The notes under the pieces are model-generated. The model did not search any database and was not told where the DNA came from. It was given only the letters and a program-made list of their open reading frames with translations. A DNA stretch of 64,000 nucleotides from Nevskia sp. (GTDB lineage: Bacteria > Pseudomonadota > Gammaproteobacteria > Nevskiales > Nevskiaceae), in NCBI RefSeq assembly GCF_021732705.1, contig NZ_JAKFUM010000007.1, forward strand, positions 62,001 through 126,000, read 5' to 3'. A program made the translations under genes and the position numbers. Position 1 is the stretch's first letter. Every line of letters starts with the position of its first letter. This document shows positions 1-14,233 of this stretch, piece by piece.

Positions 1-301
1 GGATCTTCGCGATTTCGCCCTTGAATCGCTCGAAGTGCGCTGGCTTGACCAGCGGGCGATCGAATCCCGGCGACGAGATTTCGAGGCGATAGGCCTGCTG
101 GATCACGTCTTCGACATCGAGCGTCGCCGCGACTTCGCGGCTGACCTTTTCGCAATCTTCAAGCGTGATGCCGGCCTCGGCGTCAATGAACAGCCGCAGC
201 ATGCCGGACCCGTCGCGCGGGCTGTATTCCAGCAATATCAGCTCGTAGCCGATGGCATTGACCACCGGCTCCAGCAATTCGATCAAACGGTCTCGCAGCA
301 C
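1..301 (-). CDS. rimP: Ribosome maturation factor RimP, N-terminal part (cut by window edge)
   Basis: RimP assists maturation of the 30S ribosomal subunit in the cytoplasm. The minus strand from 301 reads a GTG start followed by residues beginning VLRDRLIELLEPVVNAIGYE and, further in, LEISSPGFDRPL, which is the conserved RimP signature; the frame stays open to base 1. The GTG is preferred because GAGGA lies a few bases upstream and the nearby ATG is out of frame. The gene lies just downstream of the initiator tRNA gene, the order seen in metY-rimP-nusA-infB operons. About 100 codons are visible, and the C-terminal domain is outside the window. A competing minus-strand ORF in another frame shows no RimP similarity. 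Confidence 0.88.
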   Translation of the reverse strand, partial: MLRDRLIELLEPVVNAIGYELILLEYSPRDGSGMLRLFIDAEAGITLEDCEKVSREVAATLDVEDVIQQAYRLEISSPGFDRPLVKPAHFERFKGEIAKI

Positions 302-374
302 CCAGCATCCTCGTCGAATGGGTCTCGAATCGAGACCTTTCCTTCAAAATCGTCAGCAAAAGCCACAAAAAGCC

Positions 375-399
375 AATAAAAAAGGCCCACACGGGGCCC
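375..399 (-). terminator. Rho-independent terminator/attenuator between tRNA-fMet and rimP
   Basis: On the minus strand a GGCCC/GGGCC stem with a five-base CGTGT loop is followed by TTTTTTATT. It sits between the 3' end of the initiator tRNA gene and the rimP start, so it would release or attenuate the tRNA transcript before rimP. I infer partial read-through, since rimP shows no clear promoter of its own in this gap. Confidence 0.7.
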
Positions 400-421
400 G
401 AATGCAGCGTACAACCTGAAT

Positions 422-498
<77 letters not shown>

Positions 499-594
499 CC
501 GTTCAGTTAGCTAGTATAACGAGCCTCTACCTCTCAAGCAACAATTTGTTTCACTTCAGAACAAATACCGGTTTCGCCGGGACTTCTTCTACGT

Positions 595-679
595 TGGTGC
601 CGACGCCGAGACTCGAACTCGGACAGGTTTCCCCGCTACCACCTCAAGGTAGTGCGTCTACCAATTCCGCCACGTCGGC
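595..679 (-). tRNA. tRNA-Leu (anticodon GAG)
   Basis: An 85-nt class II tRNA on the minus strand with acceptor stem GCCGACG/CGTCGGC, discriminator and encoded ACCA. It has a long variable arm typical of tRNA-Leu and an anticodon loop reading TTGAGGT, so anticodon GAG. It lies between secG and the initiator tRNA, the usual gammaproteobacterial arrangement downstream of secG. Confidence 0.95.
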
Positions 680-778
680 TTGAAACATGAAACTAACCGC
701 TTGATTCACTCACCGCGTCGAACATTATAACGCGGGTTCAACGATGTTGCTTTGGAAAATCGAGATTCACGCTCCGAT

Positions 779-1219
779 TCACGGAACCTGAGGCTTCGCT
801 GGTTCCGGAGCAGCTTCGGCAGCCGGTGCCGCGGCAGCCGGCGCTGCCGGAACCTGCGGTTCGGTGCCTGCCGCCGGCGCGTCGCCGGCAGGGGCCGTGG
901 CTGGCGGCAACTCGATCTGCTTGATCTCCGGTGCGCCCGTGTCGGCAGCCGCCGGGATGCCGTCGACGACACTGCCGCTGGCCGCGTGACGGCCCGTGAC
1001 GAAATACGCCAGCGCCAGGCTCAGCGCGAAGAATGCGGCCGCGAGCCAAGCCGTGAGGCGGGTCAGGAAGTTGGCCGAGCCGCGCGAACCGAAGACGGTG
1101 CCCGAGGCACCGCTGCCGAAGGCAGCGCCCGCGTCTGCTCCCTTCCCGTGCTGAACCAGCACGAGAATGATCAGCGCAAGCGATACCAGCACATGAGCGA
1201 CTACCAGAATTGTGTACAT
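779..1219 (-). CDS. secG: Preprotein translocase subunit SecG
   Basis: SecG is the small auxiliary subunit of the SecYEG inner-membrane channel. The protein starts MYTILVVAHVLVSLALIILV, has two hydrophobic segments (about residues 3-22 and 52-72), and between them the conserved glycine-rich cytoplasmic loop with QHGKGADAGAAFGSG and an SANFLTR motif. The C-terminal tail (after about residue 80) is long, Ala/Pro-rich and low complexity, common in high-GC SecG proteins. The ATG at 1219 is chosen because the longer frame adds basic residues with no family match. It follows tpiA by 22 bases, the usual tpiA-secG pair. Confidence 0.93.
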   Translation of the reverse strand: MYTILVVAHVLVSLALIILVLVQHGKGADAGAAFGSGASGTVFGSRGSANFLTRLTAWLAAAFFALSLALAYFVTGRHAASGSVVDGIPAAADTGAPEIKQIELPPATAPAGDAPAAGTEPQVPAAPAAAAPAAEAAPEPAKPQVP

Positions 1220-1241
1220 GAAACCCGATCGTTTTATTTGT

Positions 1242-2024
1242 TCAGGCGTCTTGTGCCGCCGCGAGCACCTGGGCTGCGGCACAAATCGCCAGGAATTCCG
1301 GCGCTTTCAGCGATGCGCCACCGATCAAGCCACCGTCCACATCCTCGCAGGAGAACAGGGACGCCGCGTTGTCGGCCTTGACGCTACCGCCGTACAGCAG
1401 GCGAACTGAATTTGAGATTTTAACATCGTTCTTCGCGATGACGCCACGGATAAATGCGTGCGCGGCCTGCGCCTGCTCGACGCTGGCCGTGCGCCCGGTG
1501 CCGATCGCCCAGACCGGCTCGTAAGCGATCACGGCATTGATGAACGAGCGCACGCCGGCTGCGGCAATCACGGCATCGAGCTGACGCGCCAGCACGGCCT
1601 CGGTCTGTTCGGATTCGCGTTCGGCGAGCGTCTCACCGATGCACAGCACCGGAATCAGGCCGCCCGCCTGCGCCTGCAGATACTTGCGCGCGACGCAGGC
1701 GTCGTCCTCGCCGTACAGCGTGCGGCGTTCGGAATGGCCGACCAGCACGTAGCCGCAGCCGACATCGCGCAGCATCGAAGCATCGATCTCACCCGTGAAC
1801 GCGCCCTGCTGCGGCTGATCGCTGAGGTTCTGTCCACCCAGCGCGATCGGAGACGCACTCAGATGTCGGCGTGCGGAATCCAGATAGACCGACGGCGGAC
1901 AGACCAGCACGTCGATCGCCGGACATTCGGACACACCACGGACCAGTCCTTCCAGCAGCGCCGCATTCGACGCCGCCGAACCATTCATCTTCCAGTTGCC
2001 CGCCACCAGATAACCGCGTGCCAT
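1242..2024 (-). CDS. tpiA: Triosephosphate isomerase
   Basis: Cytoplasmic glycolytic enzyme interconverting dihydroxyacetone phosphate and glyceraldehyde 3-phosphate. The sequence opens with the N-x-K motif (AGNWKMNG, catalytic Lys), has VGHSERR with the electrophilic His, YEPVWAIGTG with the catalytic Glu, and the phosphate-binding LLYGGSVKADN near the C terminus. Length of about 260 residues is normal. The ATG at 2024 follows a GGGGAG ribosome-binding site; a GTG two codons upstream is less well placed. It lies between glmM and secG in the same direction. Confidence 0.96.
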   Translation of the reverse strand: MARGYLVAGNWKMNGSAASNAALLEGLVRGVSECPAIDVLVCPPSVYLDSARRHLSASPIALGGQNLSDQPQQGAFTGEIDASMLRDVGCGYVLVGHSERRTLYGEDDACVARKYLQAQAGGLIPVLCIGETLAERESEQTEAVLARQLDAVIAAAGVRSFINAVIAYEPVWAIGTGRTASVEQAQAAHAFIRGVIAKNDVKISNSVRLLYGGSVKADNAASLFSCEDVDGGLIGGASLKAPEFLAICAAAQVLAAAQDA

Positions 2025-2057
2025 GCCCACTCCCCTGTTCCAGTCTCGATTATTCGT

Positions 2058-3407
2058 TCACATCGCCATGCCAGCTGCGCTGGCGCGTACCGCATCGGCC
2101 AAGGATTCCGCGGCCTGCTGCGCCATGAGCGCCTGATCGGCCTCGACCATCACGCGGATCACGGGCTCGGTGCCGGACGCCCGGAGCAGCACGCGACCGC
2201 GACCGCTCAGCGCCGCTTCGATGTCGCCCAGCGCCAGTTTCAGTCTCGGCTGATCGAGCACCGGCTTCGCTTTGCCGGTCACCGGCACATTGAGCAGGAC
2301 CTGCGGCAGCTTGGTCATTCCCGCGACGAGGCCCGACAGGCTCTGTCCACTCGCCTGCATCGCTTCAAGAATCTGCAGCGCGGTAATGATGCCATCGCCG
2401 GTCCGGGCACGGTCGAGGCAGATCGTGTGCCCGGAGGTCTCGCCGCCGACAATGCCGCCGGTCGCACGCAACATCTCCAGCACATGTCGGTCTCCGACGG
2501 CCGCCCGACGAAAATCGATGCCGCCGTCAGTCAAAGCCTTTTCGAGGCCGAAGTTGCTCATCACCGTGCCGACGACCGGGCCGCGAAGCAGGCCGGCGCG
2601 ATGCCGGTTCTGTGCGATGACGTAGAGGATTTCGTCGCCATCGACGGTCTGCCCGCTGGCGCAGACCATCAGACAGCGATCACCGTCGCCATCCAGCGCG
2701 ATGCCGAGATCGGCGCCGTGTTCGGCCACAGCCCGGGTCAGCGCCTGCAGATGGGTCGAGCCGCAGCCTTCATTGATGTTCAGGCCATTCGGGTTGATGC
2801 CGATCGGCACGACCTGCGCACCGAGTTCGGCAAACACCGCCGGGGCGACCTTGTACGACGCGCCGTTCGCGCAATCGACGACGAGCTTGAGGCCCCGCAG
2901 CGAATCGCCGGCGAACGCCCCTTTGCAGAATTCGATGTACCGACCCTGGGCATCATCGATACGGCGCGCGCGCCCCATCAGTTCCGGCGGCACGCACACG
3001 AGATCGCGTTCCAGAAACGATTCGATCTCGGCTTCCAGCGCATCGCTGAGCTTGTCGCCCTCGGCCGAAAAGAACTTCACGCCGTTGTCGAAATGCGGGT
3101 TGTGCGAGGCCGAAATCACGACACCGGCCTGCGCCCGCAAGGCGCGGGTCAGATAGGCCACAGCCGGTGTCGGCAACGGTCCGAGCAGATAGGTTTCAAC
3201 GCCGGCTGCCGCGAAGCCCGCTTCCAGCGCGGATTCGAACAGATAGCCGGACCGCCGCGTGTCCTTTCCCACCAAGACCCGCGCACCAGCCGTCCTCGCG
3301 AGCACGCTGCCGGCCGCCCAGCCGAGCTTCAATGCGAACTCCGGCGTCATCGGTGCCTGCCCGACCCGGCCGCGAATGCCGTCGGTTCCAAAATATTGTC
3401 GACTCAT
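2058..3407 (-). CDS. glmM: Phosphoglucosamine mutase
   Basis: Converts glucosamine-6-phosphate to glucosamine-1-phosphate for peptidoglycan and lipopolysaccharide precursor synthesis. The start [16 protein letters not shown] is the family signature; the phosphoserine loop is [13 protein letters not shown]. The metal-binding DGDGDRC follows, and the C-terminal sugar-phosphate loop is [12 protein letters not shown]. At 449 residues it is full length. Only 7 bases separate it from the folP stop, so the two are probably co-transcribed, as in most gammaproteobacteria. Confidence 0.96.
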   Translation of the reverse strand: MSRQYFGTDGIRGRVGQAPMTPEFALKLGWAAGSVLARTAGARVLVGKDTRRSGYLFESALEAGFAAAGVETYLLGPLPTPAVAYLTRALRAQAGVVISASHNPHFDNGVKFFSAEGDKLSDALEAEIESFLERDLVCVPPELMGRARRIDDAQGRYIEFCKGAFAGDSLRGLKLVVDCANGASYKVAPAVFAELGAQVVPIGINPNGLNINEGCGSTHLQALTRAVAEHGADLGIALDGDGDRCLMVCASGQTVDGDEILYVIAQNRHRAGLLRGPVVGTVMSNFGLEKALTDGGIDFRRAAVGDRHVLEMLRATGGIVGGETSGHTICLDRARTGDGIITALQILEAMQASGQSLSGLVAGMTKLPQVLLNVPVTGKAKPVLDQPRLKLALGDIEAALSGRGRVLLRASGTEPVIRVMVEADQALMAQQAAESLADAVRASAAGMAM

Positions 3408-3414
3408 CGCGACA

Positions 3415-4266
3415 TTATGACGTTGCCGGCCGACCCTGCGCCGAAGTCAGGATCGCCGATGCCACGCGGACGGCATCGACCGTCGCCGCAACGTCGTGTG
3501 TCCGGATGATGTTTGCGCCGTGCAGCACAGCGACCGTCGCGGCTGCCACGCCTGCCGCCAGGCGTTCGTCGACTGCGCGACCGGTCAGTTGTCCGAGCAT
3601 GCCTTTGCGCGACATGCCGACCAGCAGTGGTCGACCCATCGTGCGGAAATCGGCGAGTCGCGCCAGCAGCGCGAGATTGTGTTCCAGCGTCTTGCCGAAG
3701 CCGAATCCGGGGTCGATCAGCAGGCGATCCACCGGGATGCCGGCATCGACGCAGTCCCGCAGCCGTTGCGCAAGAAACCGCCGAACATCGGCAACGACAT
3801 CGCCATAAGCCGGTGCCTGCTGCATCGTTCGCGGCGTGCCCTGCATATGCATGAGACAGACGGCCGCTCCGCCGGAGGCGGCAGCCTCCAGTGCGCCATC
3901 GGCGCGCAAGGCATTGACATCATTGATCATTGCCGCACCAGCCCGGCACGCCGCGCGCATCACGGCTGGCTTCATCGTGTCGATCGAGATGACGCAGCCG
4001 GTCTCGCCGACGAGCCGCTCGATCACCGGAATCACGCGGGCCAGTTCTTCGGCTTCATCGACTGGGTCCGCGCCGGGCCGAGTCGACTCGCCGCCGACAT
4101 CGATGATGGTGGCGCCGTCGTCGAGCATCCGGCGTGCTGCCGCCAGCGCGGCATCGAGGTCGACATGCCGGCCGCCGTCGGAAAACGAATCCGGCGTGAC
4201 ATTGAGAATCCCCATGACGCAGGGCGCCGACAGGTCGACGCGGTGCCCGGGCAGTTCAAGTTTCAT
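3415..4266 (-). CDS. folP: Dihydropteroate synthase
   Basis: Condenses dihydropterin pyrophosphate with p-aminobenzoate in folate synthesis; the sulfonamide target. The protein shows the two pterin-binding signatures [15 protein letters not shown] and [16 protein letters not shown], the IDTMKPAV stretch and C-terminal [10 protein letters not shown]. The start [12 protein letters not shown] at 4266 gives a normal length of 283; a much longer frame upstream is arginine/proline-rich noise that overlaps ftsH. Transcription probably starts after the strong terminator at 4283-4306. Confidence 0.95.
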   Translation of the reverse strand: MKLELPGHRVDLSAPCVMGILNVTPDSFSDGGRHVDLDAALAAARRMLDDGATIIDVGGESTRPGADPVDEAEELARVIPVIERLVGETGCVISIDTMKPAVMRAACRAGAAMINDVNALRADGALEAAASGGAAVCLMHMQGTPRTMQQAPAYGDVVADVRRFLAQRLRDCVDAGIPVDRLLIDPGFGFGKTLEHNLALLARLADFRTMGRPLLVGMSRKGMLGQLTGRAVDERLAAGVAAATVAVLHGANIIRTHDVAATVDAVRVASAILTSAQGRPATS

Positions 4267-4282
4267 CGTGCGGTCGCCCACG

Positions 4283-4306
4283 AAAAAGGCCGGCTTGCGC
4301 CGGCCT
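4283..4306 (-). terminator. Rho-independent terminator after ftsH
   Basis: On the minus strand an eight-base stem AGGCCGGC / GCCGGCCT with loop GCAA is followed directly by TTTTT. It lies between the ftsH stop and the folP start and would end the ftsH transcript, separating it from folP-glmM. Confidence 0.85.
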
Positions 4307-4324
4307 CGTTTCGCATCACACCGA

Positions 4325-6250
<1,926 letters not shown>

Positions 6251-6292
6251 CGGATTTTCCTCAATGGGTGTATCGCGTTACCACATTTGACA

Positions 6293-6922
6293 CTACACGA
6301 CGCGGTGATTGCGCGCCAGCACGTAGACCTCCGGGCTGCGCGCCCGCGAAGCCTTGGGCTTGCGGATCTGCACGGTCCGGAACTGCTTCCTGACGTCTTT
6401 CAGATACACCTCCGATCCGGGCCCCTGGAACAGCTTCACCAGAAACGCACCGCCGGGCTTCAGACGCTGGACCGCGAAATCGAGTGCCAGTTCACACAGG
6501 TAGATCGACGACGCCTGATCTGCAATGTCGATGCCGGAGATGTTGGGGGCCATGTCCGACAACACAAGGTCCGCAGACCCCGCCGGAACCGCGGTTTCGA
6601 TCTGCTGCAAGACCGATTCCTCGCGGAAGTCGCCGCAGATGAATTCGACGCCATTGATCGGCGGCATCGGCAGGATGTCGAGCGCCACGACCCGTCCGGT
6701 TTTACCAACCTGCGGCCGCGCGTACTGGCTCCAGCCGCCGGGCGCCGCGCCCAGATCGACAACCGTCATGCCGGTCTTCAGCAGCTTGTCGCGTTCGTGG
6801 ATTTCCTTGAGCTTGTAGACCGCGCGCGAGCGATAACCTTCCTTGCGTGCGAGCTGCACATACGGGTCGGCTTCGTGCTCGGCGAGCCATTGGGTGCTGC
6901 TCTTGCTGCGCGGCTTGCTCAA
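6293..6922 (-). CDS. rlmE: 23S rRNA (uridine-2'-O)-methyltransferase
   Basis: RlmE (FtsJ/RrmJ) methylates the ribose of U2552 in 23S rRNA of the 50S subunit. The sequence has the SAM-binding motif VVDLGAAPGGWSQ, the LSDMAPN motif with the catalytic Asp, and FLVKLFQG with the catalytic Lys. The start MSKPRSKSS and the length of 209 match the family. It lies between greA and ftsH on the same strand, 7 bases after the greA stop. The RNA-binding gene yhbY often found divergently beside rlmE is not here; greA occupies the position. Confidence 0.95.
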   Translation of the reverse strand: MSKPRSKSSTQWLAEHEADPYVQLARKEGYRSRAVYKLKEIHERDKLLKTGMTVVDLGAAPGGWSQYARPQVGKTGRVVALDILPMPPINGVEFICGDFREESVLQQIETAVPAGSADLVLSDMAPNISGIDIADQASSIYLCELALDFAVQRLKPGGAFLVKLFQGPGSEVYLKDVRKQFRTVQIRKPKASRARSPEVYVLARNHRVV

Positions 6923-6929
6923 GCCCGTC

Positions 6930-7405
6930 TCAGAGGTAGCTGACTTTCACGACTTCGAGTTCCCGCACGCCGCGCGGGGTCTGGACCTGCGCGACATCGC
7001 CTTCGGACTTGCCGATCAGCGCGCGCGCGATCGGCGAGTTCACCGAAATCAGGCCTTTCTTGATGTCGGCCTCGTCCTCGCCGACGATCTGGTAGCGCAA
7101 TTCCTCGCCGGAATCGGCATCGACCAGCTCGACGGTGGTGCTGAACATGATCTTGCCGGTCTTCGGCAAGGTGGCCGGATCGACGATCTGCGCGTTCGAC
7201 AATTTCGCTTCCAGCTCGCCGATGCGGCCTTCATTGAAGCCGTGCTGCTCCCGGGCCGCGTGGTACTCGGCGTTTTCCTTCAGATCGCCATGCGCACGCG
7301 CCTCTTCGACCGACGCGATGATCTTCGGACGCAGTTCGCTCTTGCGGTGGCGCAGTTCCTCGCGCAGCGCCTCGGCGCCGCGCAGGGTCATCGGGGTCTT
7401 GGTGC

Positions 7406-7409
<4 letters not shown>
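6930..7409 (-). CDS. greA: Transcription elongation factor GreA
   Basis: GreA binds RNA polymerase and stimulates cleavage of backtracked transcripts. The N-terminal coiled coil contains [19 protein letters not shown] with the acidic tip residues (E/D) and [12 protein letters not shown]. The C-terminal FKBP-like domain ends with [13 protein letters not shown]. Length of 159 is normal. The ATG at 7409 overlaps the carB TGA by four bases (ATGA), implying translational coupling; the longer upstream frame runs inside carB and is rejected. Confidence 0.95.
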
Positions 7410-10634
<3,225 letters not shown>

Positions 10635-10642
<8 letters not shown>

Positions 10643-11786
10643 GGGCGCTCTCCTTCGAGGCATCGATCAGCGTGACGAAGCGATCGAACAGATAACTGAC
10701 GTCATGAGGCCCGGGACTCGCCTCCGGGTGACCCTGGAAGCTGAACGCCGGCGCGTCGGTCAGACGGATGCCCTGATTCGAGCCGTCGAACAGCGAGCGA
10801 TGGGTGACCACGGCGTTGGCTGGCAAGGTTCCTTCATCGACGGCAAAGCCGTGGTTCTGGCTGGTGATCAGCACGCGGCGGGTGTCGAGGTCCTGCACCG
10901 GGTGATTGGCGCCGTGATGACCGAACTTCATCTTGAGGGTTTTCGCTCCGGCCGCGAGGCCAAGGATCTGGTGACCGAGGCAGATGCCGAACGTCGGCAG
11001 CTTCCTCGCCAGGAATTCGCGGGCCGCGGCGATCGCGTAATCGCAGGGCTCCGGATCGCCGGGACCATTGCTCAGCATCACGCCATCCGGCTTGAGCTTG
11101 AGCACGTCGGCCGCCGTCGACTTCGCCGGTACCACGGTGACCCGGCACGCCCGATCGACCAGCATGCGCAGGATGTTGCGCTTGACGCCGAAGTCGTAGA
11201 CCACGACATGGCGCGCGCCGCCGGTGATGTCAGGCTCGGCATTGGTCTTCAGCTCCCAGCTGCCGCGCGTCCACGCATACGGTGCGGCGGTGGTGACGAC
11301 CTTCGCGAGGTCCATGCCCTTCAAGCCCGGCCAGGCCTGCGCCTGCTTCAGCGCGGCCTTTTCATCGATGGTCTGGCCGGCCACGATGGTGCCGTTCTGC
11401 GCGCCCTTGTCGCGCAGGATGCGGGTCAGGCGGCGGGTGTCGATGCCGGCGATCGCGACGACGCGCTGTTCGCGCAGGTAGTCGCTGAACGACTGCTTCG
11501 AGCGGAAGTTCGACGGCGGACGCGGCACTTCGCGCAGGATCAGACCGGCGAGCTGGGTCTTCTCCGATTCGTTGTCTTCAGGATTGACGCCGACGTTGCC
11601 GATGTGCGGATAGGTCAACGTGACGATTTGTTCGCGGTACGAGGCATCCGTGAGGATTTCCTGGTACCCGGTCATGGCAGTGTTGAAAACCACTTCGCCG
11701 ACCGTGGAGCCCTCGATGCCGATGGAGACGCCGTGGAAGGTACTGCCGTCGGCGAGCGTGAGGAGGGCCGGAGTCGTTTGGAGCAT
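10635..11786 (-). CDS. carA: Carbamoyl-phosphate synthase, small (glutaminase) subunit
   Basis: Class I glutamine amidotransferase subunit that hydrolyses glutamine and passes ammonia to CarB. The nucleophile is in [13 protein letters not shown], and the catalytic His/Glu pair is in [10 protein letters not shown]. The N-terminal half shows [14 protein letters not shown]. Full length at 383 residues. In most relatives dapB lies immediately upstream; here dapB is about 22 kb away because of the radical SAM gene, its island and several other genes. No obvious arginine- or pyrimidine-type attenuator was identified in the leader, only the hairpin at 11842-11874. Confidence 0.97.
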
Positions 11787-11841
11787 GAGGCGGCTGAGGT
11801 CCTTGATTTATCTAAAGGTTTCTCCTGTCGCGCACACGCGA

Positions 11842-11874
11842 AGGGGGGCCGGACTTTTGATGGTTGGCCCCCCT
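11842..11874. repeat. Perfect 9-bp inverted repeat in the carA leader
   Basis: AGGGGGGCC and GGCCCCCCT are separated by 15 bases, giving a very GC-rich hairpin in the 180-base gap between the radical SAM stop and the carA start. There is no T-run after it on the minus strand, so a simple terminator is unlikely. A leader structure or factor-independent pausing element is possible but unproven. Confidence 0.55.
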
Positions 11875-11968
11875 CGCAGGATTAAGACGCCATTTTACGG
11901 GCCGGGGGCGATTGCGTCCATCCAGACGCGCCCGAAATCGGTGCAGCGGCGCCGCGCGCTGGGCGCAC

Positions 11969-12772
11969 TCAGAAGCCGAGTTCCGCCTGTCCGCCGGCGG
12001 CCGGAACGCGGAACAGGTCGCAGCGCGGCGTGAATCGTGGCCGGTCCAAGCCGAGCCTGCGGCAGGCCAGACGGTAGCGTTGGGCAATCAGATCGGCGAA
12101 GGCGCCCTCGCCTTTCATCCGCGTGCCGAAGCCCGAATCGTAATCCTTGCCGCCGCGGCTCTGATTGATCAGGCTCATGACGTGTGCGGCCTTCAGTGGC
12201 GCATGCGTTTGAAGCCAGTCCCGGAACAGGTCCTTCACCTCGTGCGGCAGCCGCAGCAGCACGTAGCTGGCGGAGGTTGCACCGGCATCGCGGCCGGCTT
12301 CGAGCACGCGCTCGAGTTCGGCATCGTTCACGAACGGAATCACCGGCGAGAACATCACCCGCACCGGCACGCCGATGTCGGCCAGCTTGCGCATCACGCG
12401 CAGCCGCGCGTCCGGCGACGCCGCCCGCGGTTCGAGCGTCCGCTTCAGAGCCGGCTCGAGGGTCGTCAGCGTGATGCCGACCGTCACCAGCTGATCGCGC
12501 GCGAGATCGGCCAGCAGATCGAGGTCGCGCTCGATCAGCGTGCCCTTGGTGATGATGCCGACGGGATGCCGGAAGCGCGTCAGCACCTCGAGGATGCCGC
12601 GGGTCACCCGGTGCTGTTTCTCGATCGGCTGGTAGCAGTCGGTGTTGGCGCCGATCATCGTGAAGACCGGCCGGTAACTGCGCCGCCGAAGCTCGGCCTC
12701 CAGCACGTCGGCGGCGTTGGCCTTGACGAACAGCCGGGTCTCGAAATCGAGTCCGGCCGACAGGTTCAGATA
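11969..12772 (-). pseudogene. PA0069-family radical SAM protein, C-terminal part separated by island insertion
   Basis: The frame from the Tyr codon at 12772 down to the stop at 11969 begins YLNLSAGLDFETRLFVKAN and continues through GIITKGTLIERDLDLLADLA and MFSPVIPFVND, the C-terminal three quarters of a PA0069-family radical SAM protein (function unknown, related to spore-photoproduct-lyase-like proteins). The N-terminal 88 codons with the iron-sulfur cysteines are at 29248-29511. Joining the two at the shared Tyr codon restores an uninterrupted 354-residue protein of normal family length. The frame continues upstream into the island to an ATG at 12931, so a fusion ORF without the cysteine motif could be translated, but it would not be an active enzyme. 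Confidence 0.92.
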
Positions 12773-12792
12773 TATGCATGCCTGACCAGACA

Positions 12793-12800
12793 TTATGCGA
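12793..12800 (+). repeat. TTATGCGA subterminal motif, left island end
   Basis: This octamer lies about 20 bases inside the left island boundary and is repeated exactly near the right boundary (29146-29153), with further TTATGC copies there. The neighbouring left-end bases TTCAG (12765-12769) and CTGACC (12782-12787) form an imperfect inverted pair around the junction. These are candidate recombinase-binding sequences. Confidence 0.4.
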
Positions 12801-12835
12801 CGGAGCTTGGAGGTTGCGTTTCGACCTAAGATCCG

Positions 12836-14233
12836 GTGAATGCTCATGCCTACCTGAGTCTTATGGCGATCTTCGTAATGCTGCCAAACGCGCCCGATCT
12901 GATTAGCGCAGGCTTTCCTTCGCTCGCACACGTCCCGTACCTGATTGGTGAAGACGCCTTTTATCCGGCGGAAGCAAACCGTTACCTACGGGCAAGAGCG
13001 ATGTGTGAATGGGGGCTTCGTATAGGAACGGGTGGGCCGGCAATCGAATCACGGAAGAAGTTTCTAACCCCTCCGACATGCATGGCGATCGCGCGGCGTC
13101 TCGCCGCCTTCCTGAATTGGTGTCAATCGACCGGAAGAGATTGGAAAACTATTGACTACTCAACTGATGTGATGCAATGGCAGATTGGCCTTCAACTCGG
13201 CAACTCCTCCGCATCGGGCAAAGCATTGATACCAGCTACAGTCAACGCGCTCATTTCGGAATGTTGCTTTTTCCTAACATGGGCTTCAGAAATTCCTTCA
13301 GCTTCAGGCTCGAAGATAAGAAGCCCTATCTTGATCCCGGTGTACTCAGACCGGTCCGCAAGAACAAACAGGGGCCGCTCGAAAGGTTCACGAGCATCTG
13401 TCGACTCTATTGTGAGAGTTGGGTCAATTCGCCAACGGCCTAGCGAGTTACTGATCCCATCGCCGAAGGAGGTAGGTCCCTGGATACACGCAATGCGAAT
13501 CCGCTATCCAGTAAAAAGTTTGATGGCAGAACTGATCATCGAAACAGGAATGCGAATATCGGAGGTAAATCAACTCCATCTAAACGATCTTCCTTCACGG
13601 GACCGATGGCCTAAAATATTAAGGGCCGGCTTTCTGCCAATGAAAATTCGGTACGGAATAAAGGGCTCAAAGATATCGCCAAACAGCATGGAATCAGTGA
13701 ACCCCCGGGAGGTTCTCGTTCCGATTGAACTAGCTGATCGGATTGACCACTACCGATCAACGACGAGACCCATGCAACTTGCGCGCTGGGTAAGATCAGC
13801 AGCTACGAAGAGCGAGCGCTCACAACGTGAACGGAAAGAAAAGCCAACGCGTCTTTGGTTGTCTGAATATAGCCAACAGCCGTTTGCAAACCAGCAGTTT
13901 TATGCCGCTTGGACCAACACCGCAGGATGTCCTGATGGCTGGCATCCACATGTGGGTCGCGAGTATTTTGCCGTTGAAACAATTGTCAAATATGTTCGGG
14001 AGCATTATCAAGCCTATTCCTATAAGGGAACACCCGAACTGAGCTGGCTTCAAGGTGCGATGAGAGACCAAGTTCGCCTTCTACTTTCCCCACTACTTGG
14101 ACATATAGACGACGACACAACGATGATCTATCTCCGAGCAGTGCATCTACGACTACTAGAAGAATTCGGGCACCCAGCTTTACGCTGGCAAAGCTTTTGT
14201 GATGACGGCGAGTTGCCTCCGTTTGATGAATAA
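12836..14233 (+). CDS. ginA: Tyrosine recombinase, first of four gin genes (GinA-like)
   Basis: Large tyrosine recombinase of about 465 residues, expected to act in excision and integration of the island. The C-terminal catalytic domain keeps the expected residues: Arg in ETGMRISEV (about residue 238), the HxxR box in HPHVGREYF (about 371), the LLGHIDDDTT His region, and the nucleophile Tyr432 in MIYLRAV. The N-terminal part resembles a SAM-like DNA-binding domain. The start is uncertain: GTG at 12836 gives the longest form, with ATG choices at 12863 and 12878. Its stop overlaps the next gene by eight bases, and base composition is clearly more AT-rich than the host genes. Confidence 0.85.
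   Translation: MNAHAYLSLMAIFVMLPNAPDLISAGFPSLAHVPYLIGEDAFYPAEANRYLRARAMCEWGLRIGTGGPAIESRKKFLTPPTCMAIARRLAAFLNWCQSTGRDWKTIDYSTDVMQWQIGLQLGNSSASGKALIPATVNALISECCFFLTWASEIPSASGSKIRSPILIPVYSDRSARTNRGRSKGSRASVDSIVRVGSIRQRPSELLIPSPKEVGPWIHAMRIRYPVKSLMAELIIETGMRISEVNQLHLNDLPSRDRWPKILRAGFLPMKIRYGIKGSKISPNSMESVNPREVLVPIELADRIDHYRSTTRPMQLARWVRSAATKSERSQRERKEKPTRLWLSEYSQQPFANQQFYAAWTNTAGCPDGWHPHVGREYFAVETIVKYVREHYQAYSYKGTPELSWLQGAMRDQVRLLLSPLLGHIDDDTTMIYLRAVHLRLLEEFGHPALRWQSFCDDGELPPFDE

Noticed and set aside
183-392. 69-codon minus-strand ORF starting with a hydrophobic stretch near rimP
   Set aside because: It runs through the terminator and then overlaps rimP out of frame; the rimP frame carries the family motifs.
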